A stretch of 64,000 nt of DNA. Origin: Lolium rigidum. Its lineage: Eukaryota > Streptophyta > Magnoliopsida > Poales > Poaceae. Positions within the stretch are counted from its first letter, which is position 1; every line of letters starts with the position of its first letter. The notes beneath the pieces are model-generated. The model searched no databases. It was not told the DNA's origin and saw only the letters and a list, made by a program, of their open reading frames with translations. Made by a program: the position numbers and the translations under genes. The DNA lies in assembly GCF_022539505.1 (NCBI RefSeq), contig NC_061508.1:92421276-92485275 (forward strand), in the 5' to 3' direction. Below are positions 56,650 to 64,000 of the stretch, in pieces.

Positions 56650-58393
56650 TGATGGGATTCGTAGCATAGAAAACAAAAAATTCCTACCGCAAGAACAAAT
56701 AACAAGCCAAGATCTAATCTAATAGATGGTAGCAACGAGGTGAAGATCAACATACCCTCGAAGATCGCTAAGCGTTAACGAGATAAATCTCGTGGTGGAT
56801 GTAGTCGATCACTTGTCGCTTTCAAAAGCGCGTAGAAGATCTTGACGGTGCCACAATCGGGCAGCACCTCCGTACTCGGTCACACGGTCGGTGTTGATGA
56901 CGACGTCCTTCTCCCCGTTCCAGCAGGCAGCGGATGTAGTAGATCCTCCTCGGAATCCCGCCAGCACGACGGCGTGGTGACGGTGGTGGTGGAGATCTCC
57001 GGCAGGTCTTCGCCGTAAGCGCTACAAGAGAGGAAGGAGGAGGGAGTAGCTAGGGTTTGGGAGAGAGGAGGGGCTTGGGGCACCGGCTTGGGTGCCCCTT
57101 GGTGGTGCGGCCAAGGTGTAGCCAGCCCTCTCCCTCTCCCTCTCTTTATATAGGTGGAAACCCCAAGGGTTTGACCAAAATCTGAATAAGAGTCCAACTC
57201 AAAACCTTCCATATGGGTGAAACCTAGGGGAAGTGGGACTCCTCCCTTTCCTTCCCCTATGGCCGGCCATGGAGGTGGAGTCCACCATGGACTCCACCTT
57301 CCCCTTTGGTTGGCCGGCTAGGGTTGGTGGAGTCCATCCGGGACTCCACCTTCCATGGTGATTTCTTCCGGAAGGTTCTAGAACATTCTAGCGCCTTCCA
57401 TAAATGCACCGAATCATTTCCAAACTTGTAAAGTGACTTCCTATATATGAATCTTATTCTCCGGACCATTCCGGAACTCCTCGTGACGTCCTAGATCCCA
57501 TCCGAGACTCCGAACAACATTCGAACTCCATTCCATATTCCATATCTACTTATAACGACATCAAACCTTAAGTGTGTCACCCTACGGTTCGAGAACTATG
57601 CGGACATGATCGAGACTCCTCTCCGAACAATAACTAATAGCGGGACCTGGAGATCCATAATAGCTCCCACATATTCAACGATGACTTCGTGATCGAAAGA
57701 ACCATTCACATACGATACTGATTCCCTTTGTCACGCAATACTTTACTTGTCCGAGGTTCGATCATCGGTATCTCCATACCTAGTTCAACCTCGTTACCGA
57801 CAAGTACTATTTACTCGTACCGTGGTATGTCATCTCTTGTGACCTAGTCACAAGCTTGCAAGCTAATTAGACGACATTCCACCGAGAGGGCCCAGAGTAT
57901 ATCTATCCGTCATCGGGATGGACAAATCCCACTCTTGATCCATATGCCTCAACTCACACTTTCCGAATACTTAATCCCATCTTTATATCCACCCATTTAC
58001 GCAATGGCGTTTGATGTAATCAAAGCATCCTTCCGGTGTAAGTGATTTACATGATCTCATGGTCGAAGGACTAGGTAACTATGTATCGAAAGCTTATAGC
58101 AAGTTGAACTTAATGACTTGATCTCATGTTATGCTTACTATGGGTGTGTCCATCACATCATTCACCTAATGATATGATCTTGTTATTAATAACATCCGAT
58201 GTTCATGATCATCTATTAATCAACAAGCTAGTTAAATGAGAGGCTTACTAGGGACTCTGGTTGTTTACACAACACACATGTATTAATGTTTCCGGTTAAT
58301 ACAATTATAGCATGGAGTCTAAACATTTATCATGAACACTAAGATATAACAATAACTATTTTATTATTGCCTCTCGGCTATATCTCCAACATT
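56650..58393 (-). repeat. Copia 5' LTR
   Basis: 1744 bp, partner of 34210-35957. Differences include a 12-bp insert ATCATGGTTTCC-type segment absent here near 58210 and several single-base changes. TATA box CTATATAAAGAG at about 57143 on the minus strand. Confidence 0.95.
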
Positions 58394-60367
58394 CCCCTCA
58401 CTTAGAGGGGAAATTGATAGGTGGGGATTGTAGATCTAGATCTCCTCTCTTAGATCTCTCAAGAATGAGCAAGAATCATAGGGTAATCAAAAGATAGGGC
58501 AAGTTCTTCAAAGTCAATAATGGAGGAGAGATAGTGTAAGAACTTACCCAGCCCAAAGTGGAAGAAGGCCTATTTATAGCCCAAGGGAAAATATAACCGT
58601 TGGGGAAAATAACGGGCAGAAAAACGACCCATCCGGCCAGCCGGCCGGTCCACCGGGCTGGGCGATGGACGTGCCGGCGCACAGGCCGGGCGGGGCAAGC
58701 AGGCCGCGCACCAGGCCAAAGGGGCCCAACCGGCAGGAGAGCCGGTCGACCGGGCGCTAGGCCGGCCGGTCCGGTGGCCACCGGGGGTGGTGTCGGGCGT
58801 GGGCCTGGAGACCCCCTGGAGCAGGCCCAGTGTGCATGAGCCCAGCAGCCGGTTTCCACCGGGTGGGCTGGCGGGAGGCCCGGCGGTGCCGGGCTGTGGG
58901 CCGGACTGCAGGACTCATGAAGATCTTTTCTTTTTCTTTAAAATAGAAAATGATCCCGAACTCCGATTGACATGAAACCAATTTNNNNNNNNNNNNNNNN
59001 NNNNNNNNNNNNNNNNNNNNNNNNNNNNNNNNNNNNNNNNNNNNNNNNNNNNNNNNNNNNNNNNNNNNNNNNNNNNNNNNNNNNGGCATTGACAAGTTAA
59101 TACCTTGTCAATACTAGAGAGGGAGTCTCCCACCGTCAAGAAACGGTGAAGACGTTCAAACTCGAAAACGCAATAGAAGATGCATGCGGATTTCGTTTTC
59201 GATGAACATGGGCTTGTTGTAAAGCTAGCAACAAGCTCAAGAACCTCACACAGAGAAACACCAAGAAGTAATAGGGATATGCAAAGTATGCAAAGGTTTG
59301 AGCTCCCTACGACGATGTGATCAAGTTACCTAACCGAAAGCCCCTCTTGGTAGTGCGGCTATCTATCCTATAATCCGGTCTCCCAACAACCACCTTGAGA
59401 CCGGTAAAAGGAAAACCTAGCAAGGTCATACCTTTGCCTTGCGCATTCCGCTTGATCTTGATGATAACTCTTCAAGTCCCACTCAAGTCGGAATGCCTTA
59501 CTTGATCATCATTACCCGTGAAGACTCACAAATGCTCCCCCATACACCATGATGGGAAAGCTCCATTGATGCACATCTTCACATATCAATTATCACCAAA
59601 TGGACGGCAAGATTCAACCATATGATCCTCTTGAGATGCTCAACTTGAACTTGCCCAACTCAACCTTGATGACGATCACCACTTGACGTCATCCTCTCAT
59701 GGGCTATATGACATCTCACTTTTGACCCATTGAAAGATAACTAACCCACATAGACAACACAAGGGAACATATATGATGAGTTAGTTCATAAAGCATAATT
59801 GACACGGCTTACCATACCACATGACTTCTCGTGGGACATTCTTCATGCTTTATGTGTTAATACCAATCTTGAATCTATTCTTCACTCTTTGTATTGGTCA
59901 ACCTTGTATCTTCTCATGCTCTATCATACTATCTTGAGGTGTATAAAGAATCCTTCAATTGTTTGCATGCCCTAAATCTTCGTCAACCATAGCTCAACTC
60001 ATGAGACTATCATGACACCGACTTAGAGCCATAACTTGAATTCTTCACTTGGAATCAAGCACTCAAGATCTTGATCATTCATTGCTTACCACATAAGCTA
60101 GAGCATGGCTAATATTAAGCTCCACATAAGAACTCCTTCTTCATTTCTTCTCCTTGATCATATCACATATATTTCTTCAAATCGATGATCTTGATGCCAA
60201 TACTCAAGGTATATCTTTTATCTTCATGGCATCCATACTTGAATCCAACACATGAACTACAAGTAGTGTCTATGGAATATTCATTCATATAAACTTAATG
60301 AAAACGTTATTCCATAGCGGTTGTCACTAATTACCAAAACCACACATAGGGGCAATATACCCTTACA
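58394..60367 (-). mobile_element. LTR fragment, upstream part, with assembly gap
   Basis: On the minus strand it starts TGTAAGGGTATATTGCCCCT at 60367, a start known from long grass Gypsy-type LTRs. It runs through ATTCCATAGACACTACTTGT, the 100-N gap, a GC-rich CCGGCCGG block (58630-58760) and a TATA box GGGCTATAAATAGG (about 58570), then meets the Copia insertion. The rest is at 33970-34209. With the Copia removed it is about 2.2 kb. No partner LTR or interior is present. A target duplication was not found. Confidence 0.75.
58985..59084. other. Assembly gap (100 N)
   Basis: Exactly 100 N inside the LTR fragment. Both sides look like the same LTR, so the gap is probably short and local, next to a GC-rich CCGGCCGG block that may have been hard to sequence. 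Confidence 0.99.
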
Positions 60368-61099
60368 CCTTTCCTTCCTCTCCTCATGAAAAAAGACAAA
60401 TTCCTGCCGAATCTGTAGGAGGTTGACCAGATTTGAACTACAGGTACATGATATAATGCTCAAGAGTTTTTTTAAAAATCATTTTTAGGTTCACAAAATG
60501 CTATTTCATCATAGATCCAGTGCAAGTTTAGCGAGACTCAACCCCGGGCAAAGGATCTTCATGCCTGCCGTTTTGAATATAGTTTGAAACGGGCATAATA
60601 AATTCAAAAACGATCCAAACAATGTGAAACCTTCGTGTGGTGTCATATTATGTGTCATGGTTGTAAGGAAAAATATTAAACTTGGAAAACTGCAAACATC
60701 ACAAAAAAATATTTCACAAAATGAGCTATCAGGTTCGAGGTTTCATGGCATTTAGGTCAAACGATCAATGTTATTGATAGAATCGCGGCATAGTTTGTGA
60801 TAATGTGCCCATATTGTGCACACATGTGCATCTGGGGATGGCGGACGATGTTGCAGGAGGAAGTTTTCCTTTTCATCGCACGAAAAAGCCATTTTCCATT
60901 TTTGAGGTGTCGAAAACGGAGTGTTTTGTGAAGCAACCACCAAATTAAAGTTTCACATTGGTACCACCCCATTTTTCAAAAATACTAGTCCACCTTACTT
61001 ACACAATTTTCCAATCGGGGTATCTTAAACATTTTCGTCCACCCTTCGTGAAAAAGAAAAATTCCTGCCAAGTCAGGAGGAAGTTGGTCAGATTTGAAC
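60368..61099 (+). repeat. CACTA internal tandem unit 2
   Basis: Repeats the layout of unit 1: CTCATGAAAAAAGACAAATT, GATTTGAACTACAGGTACAT, GCAAAGGATCTTCATGCC, AAATGAGCTATCAGG, GTGCACACATGTGCATC, GGAGGAAGTTTTCC, and then the start of a third unit (CTTCGTGAAAAAGAAAAATT, about 61047). It is cut at GATTTGAAC (61099) by the next insertion. Confidence 0.85.
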
Positions 61100-62261
61100 T
61101 TTTTTTTCAAAATGGGGGATATATCACCCTGGCTTCTGCATCCAAAGGATGCACACATCTTTTTTAATTAGATTATTCACAAAACCTTACAAGAACAATA
61201 CAAAAGATCAACCTCAAAGACAAATCACTAAACCTACGGTGTGATGAAGGGGGTGACAATACACTAACTCACATCATCCAAAAAACCAAATGCCTTCCCA
61301 AACCGCCCAATAGCAGGTGAGAAGCACATCCAGTCGAGCAGACTCTCAGCGCACGCCAATGCACACGCCACAGAAGTTGCTACCACCGTCTTCCTCGAAT
61401 CCATCTTCAAGAGAGATCCTCGCATTAACCTTGCAAGACCTGACGTCGATGCCACCATGACGCCAGACGGCTCCACCATCCTGCACATATACATCATCCC
61501 ATATCCGTCTTCGATACCCTGCAGCACCATGCCACCGAGACTCGGCACCGACAATGTGGTAGATGAATACCACTCCACCATCATCCGCCAACATCTAGCA
61601 GCTGCTCCAAAGACGATGCCCCAAGAGGTAGAACGACGCAGGTAGCGCCGCCATCGTCCGATCTGGGAGACCCGGATCTTGGGTTTCCGTGGAGCAGCAC
61701 GAGTGAGTAGATGCAGGTTGCGACGGCGATGCCTTCAAGAAGGTAACAACACGTAACGTCGCCATCGCCCGCCAAGACCGGTGTCGGAGCACGATTTTCA
61801 CCGGCAGCCGCACATCTCCAACTCGCCGAGTGGAGTGACGAGACAAGCAAAGATGATGCCTTCGACAAGGTAATGACGCCAAGCGACGCCGCCATCGTAC
61901 GCCAAGCCCGAGAGCGAAGCACGGTTTTCATCGGCTTCCTCGTCACCCGGAACTTGTCGTCGACTGGATCTTCACCGCCGGAGATCTGTGTGGGATCCCA
62001 AGATCCCCCACCCCAGATCCCAACGAGGCTGTCCACCTCCGGGGATGAGGTCGCCGCCGCCATGCCCGGGGCCGCGGCCCCGGCATCCATGTGATGCGGA
62101 CGTAGCATCCCGTCGCGCGGAGGAGAAGGCGCAGCAGCCGGCCGCCAGCTCTAGGCCCCAAGGCCAAGATCCAGCCATGCCACCACCGCCGCCACCTCGC
62201 CTTCCGGCCGCCGACGCCGCGCACCACCACCACTAGAAGGATCAAGAGCGTCGCCCCACCC
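61100..62261 (-). mobile_element. LINE-like retroposon insertion with A-tail
   Basis: Inserted between GATTTGAAC and CATGATCTAATGCTC, which are adjacent in unit 2 apart from 8 bp. On the minus strand it ends CCCATTTTGAAAAAAAAG, i.e. a 3' A-tail, and the rest is GC-rich. It contains three imperfect repeats of about 125 bp starting GATGCC(C/T)… AAGAGGTA / AAGAAGGTAACAACAC / ACAAGGTAATGACGCC (about 61615, 61727, 61855). Frames on both strands are open by composition; none has a recognised RT or endonuclease. No clear target duplication. Confidence 0.6.
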
Positions 62262-62790
62262 CCATGATCTAATGCTCATGATTTTTTGGAAAAAACATTT
62301 TTAAGGTTCAAAATATGATATAGATGTCATATTTGGATTCCTCTCATTTTTATGATCGATTTAGACATATTATTTATCAAATTCTGATTTACTGATTTAA
62401 AGATATTAATTATTCCATATTAAATATAAAAGAAAAAATAAAATCATTTTCTTGTCATTTGAATTCAAGATTAATATACTTATTCATTGTAGTTTATGTA
62501 GGTAATTGTTTGGAATTCAAAAAAAATAAAGATGTGCAACATGCCAACATCAAGGAATAGGGGTTAATATGATTGATATGGTAGTATTATCAATAAGGTG
62601 TCATTTCTTTCCTGAAAGCTAGTCAAAAAGAAACAAAAAAAAAGTTAAGCATGCTAGGGGTGGAGTAGTGTGATGATGGGTAACTGACCGGAAAGTTTAA
62701 TCATGAGTGGAATTCGACCTAATATTAAGTGCAGTAAAATGGTCCATGTGAGAGATTAAAAAATTAATTTTAAAAAAATCGAGCCAGAAT
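62262..62790 (+). other. CACTA interior, right side
   Basis: Begins with a diverged part of the third tandem unit (CATGATCTAATGCTCATGAT, AGGTTCAAAATATGATAT) and continues as AT-rich non-coding DNA up to the right subterminal array. Confidence 0.7.
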
Positions 62791-62955
62791 TGCTAAACGA
62801 CCGTTATTTCTATGCCAACGGCAACTAGATCTGTACCAAGAATGTATTGTGCCGACAGCGAGGTGCCGCGACCGTCGGCACAGGGTTGTGCCGACCGTAA
62901 TTCTAGTTATGCCGACGGCATGGCGGTCGTCGGCACCTTGACTGGTTCCGTACTG

Positions 62956-63035
62956 GCTAGATAGCAGCTGAGGTCGCTGTACGAACAACCACTTGAATTC
63001 CCAATCAAGAAAAAGTCTCATCCTCCGTCGCTAAG
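62956..63035 (+). repeat. Segmental duplication copy B, right end
   Basis: GCTAGATAGCAGCTGAGGTC through CATCCTCCGTCGCTAAGC matches 25921-26000 of copy A. Similarity stops soon after 63035, which marks one boundary of the duplicated unit. Confidence 0.8.
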
Positions 63036-63542
63036 CTTCACCAAAGGCCGATGTGCATCATTGTTTACCATCTAGCTATGGTGTCATAGACAAAAATTTA
63101 ACCTAGAGCTTAGATATCCCCGTCTGCACTACTTTGCAGCGAATGACAATATCAGTATGGAAAAAGGTGGGGGGCACTTGTATGAGATCTGGGCATAACG
63201 TGCGATCGAAGGATCGAGTATTCTGGACCATTTGATGTGAAATCTGTGGCACAGATCGGGCTTTTAGATCTGGTGGATCATTTTTGCATCAAACACCCCG
63301 TTCTACTCCGTATTTTGGTTCTGTATCCTTCCATCCCCACGCGGCCACGCGCTCTATTCAGCCCTAGTTCCCAAATCCACCTCCAGTCCAGGCGAAGCCG
63401 ACGGCGATAGTGGCGTTCCGCCGTCCCCATCCTGTGCCGGCGTGTACGGATGGAGACGACGACATTCCTTCCTTCTTCCCCTCTCTCGTGCGGCGGCAAT
63501 GGAGGCCTAGCGACGGTGGTTGTTGTGGGTATACTTCATGGG
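63036..63542. other. Unclassified, GC-rich toward the right
   Basis: No recognised gene. The 63340-63540 part is GC-rich like a 5' exon or UTR (a plus-strand frame from 63410 reads MAFRRPHPVPACTDGDDD), but the frame runs into the LTR at 63543 and no domain is seen. Confidence 0.35.
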
Positions 63543-64000
63543 TGTACCATCGACAGTGCCTAGATCCGGCAAGCCCGGGTGGCCCACAGATGGTGATGAG
63601 GCATGTGGCCCATCGGGCGGCCCAGTTGCTGTTGATCATGAAGGAAGAAGTCCAGCCCAGGATCAGTGGACCGGATCCGTACCGACATTAGGAGTAACCC
63701 GGATCCATGGAGGCCCATGAGGGACCCGGATCCAGGACGACGTATATGGAAGGCGGATCCGTGACGTGCACGGCAAGATATTGTACCGTAGTTAGGCTGT
63801 CTGTAATCCGGCTAGGACTCTCCATGTAAACCCTAGATCCGTGCGCCTTTATAAGCCGGATCCCGGGAGCCCTAGAGGCACAACCACAACTCATTGTAAC
63901 AACGCGAAAGCGCCCGGATAATTCCGCACAAGCAGCAGTAAGGCCCTGTCATCGTGCAGGTGTTCCGAAGCTGGGTAACTCGCGTACCACCGTCCCGTGT
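63543..64000 (+). mobile_element. 5' LTR of a Gypsy-like element, runs off window
   Basis: Starts TGTACCATCGACAGTGCCTA; repeated CCGGATCC motifs follow; a TATA box CCTTTATAAGCC lies at about 63845. It continues through GTAACAACGCGAAAGCGCCC to the window edge, as in common Triticeae Gypsy LTRs. Possible left target duplication ATGGG (63538-63542) cannot be checked because the other end is outside. Confidence 0.75.

Larger units (their letters stand above)
34210..58393 (-). mobile_element. Copia element (Angela/WIS/BARE-like), decayed, with nested Gypsy
   Basis: Two LTRs (34210-35957 and 56650-58393) are flanked by the perfect 5-bp duplication TTCCC (34205-34209, 58394-58398). On the minus strand the LTR starts TGTTGGAGATATGTC(C)GAGA and ends ATGCTACGAATCCCATCA. 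A Met-tRNA primer-binding site follows the 5' LTR. Interior is about 4.9 kb without the insertion and is heavily decayed; traces of Copia reverse transcriptase remain at 36.9-37.3 kb. The Gypsy array at 39097-54896 splits the interior. Confidence 0.95.
33061..62955 (+). mobile_element. CACTA element, non-autonomous, host of the whole nest
   Basis: Left end CACTACGCACAAGGTGCCGA; right end, reverse complemented, CAGTACGGAACCAGTCAAGG then TGCCGAC. Both edges carry arrays of TGCCGACGGC-like units in both orientations (33061-33240; 62790-62940). The 3-bp duplication GCT (33058-33060, 62956-62958) is confirmed by copy A, where TGTAGCTAGATA is uninterrupted. The right terminus has CAGTA instead of CACTA. 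Own sequence is about 5 kb; no transposase is visible. The rest is nested insertions. Confidence 0.85.

Noticed and set aside
56416..56722. Plus-strand frames of 71 and 90 codons
   Set aside because: They run across the Copia leader, primer-binding site and LTR on the non-coding strand; no domain.
62786..62955. Right CACTA edge considered as an independent MITE
   Set aside because: Its subterminal units and the GCT duplication pair it with the left end at 33061, and copy A gives the matching empty site.

Overview
This window is intergenic DNA from a large, repeat-rich plant nuclear genome. The element types point to a pooid grass (wheat/barley/rye, oat or ryegrass relatives). They include Angela/WIS/BARE-like Copia LTRs, a Sabrina/WHAM-like Gypsy 3' end, CACTA elements, Helitrons and an L1-type plant LINE with a C-terminal RNase H. 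I cannot fix the genus by eye. I see no intact host gene, no rRNA or tRNA gene, and no CRISPR array. Two runs of exactly 100 N (6488-6587, 58985-59084) are scaffold gaps.

Left part (1-16.5 kb). In order it holds a truncated LTR, a membrane-protein-like exon fragment, and a Helitron 3' end. Next comes AT-rich non-coding DNA with two short tandem duplications, a GC-rich block, a gap, and the 3' end of a Gypsy element. An 86-bp near-perfect palindrome, a second Helitron, a DUF4220 gene fragment, and a CACTA end follow. A decayed minus-strand LINE closes this part; it was split by a 1.5-kb solo Copia LTR (target duplication CTTGG).

Middle part (16.5-33 kb). A unit of roughly 2.5 kb appears twice in the same orientation: copy A at about 16.54-26.0 kb and copy B at about 29.8-63.03 kb. 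Different transposons opened each copy, so each supplies the empty site for insertions in the other. Copy A was split by a nearly full-length LINE (18235-25575, 16-bp target duplication), itself interrupted by a MULE-type element (22757-24185, 9-bp duplication GTCAATTGA). Between the copies lie a short-LTR element with an 18-nt initiator-Met-type primer-binding site, a CACTA remnant, a second MULE-like element, hAT-like elements and a long inverted repeat.

Right part (33-63 kb) is one nested stack. CACTA 33061-62955 (duplication GCT) contains an LTR fragment, then a Copia element 34210-58393 (duplication TTCCC). Inside the Copia is a Gypsy array 39097-54896 (duplication GGTTC), and inside that a solo LTR 53142-54541 (duplication CTGCC). 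The Gypsy array has the order LTR-internal-LTR-internal-LTR, so it is a tandem element probably made by LTR recombination. Each internal region has gag and an aspartic protease on the minus strand but no reverse transcriptase or integrase. On the opposite strand each carries a very acidic ORF plus part of a spliced gene with short phase-0 introns.

Most interesting is the Gypsy family itself: a non-autonomous gag-protease element with antisense, intron-bearing cargo and a strongly recurring hexamer ATCGGC/GCCGAT in its LTRs and untranslated regions. The window ends inside the 5' LTR of another Gypsy-like element (63543 onward).
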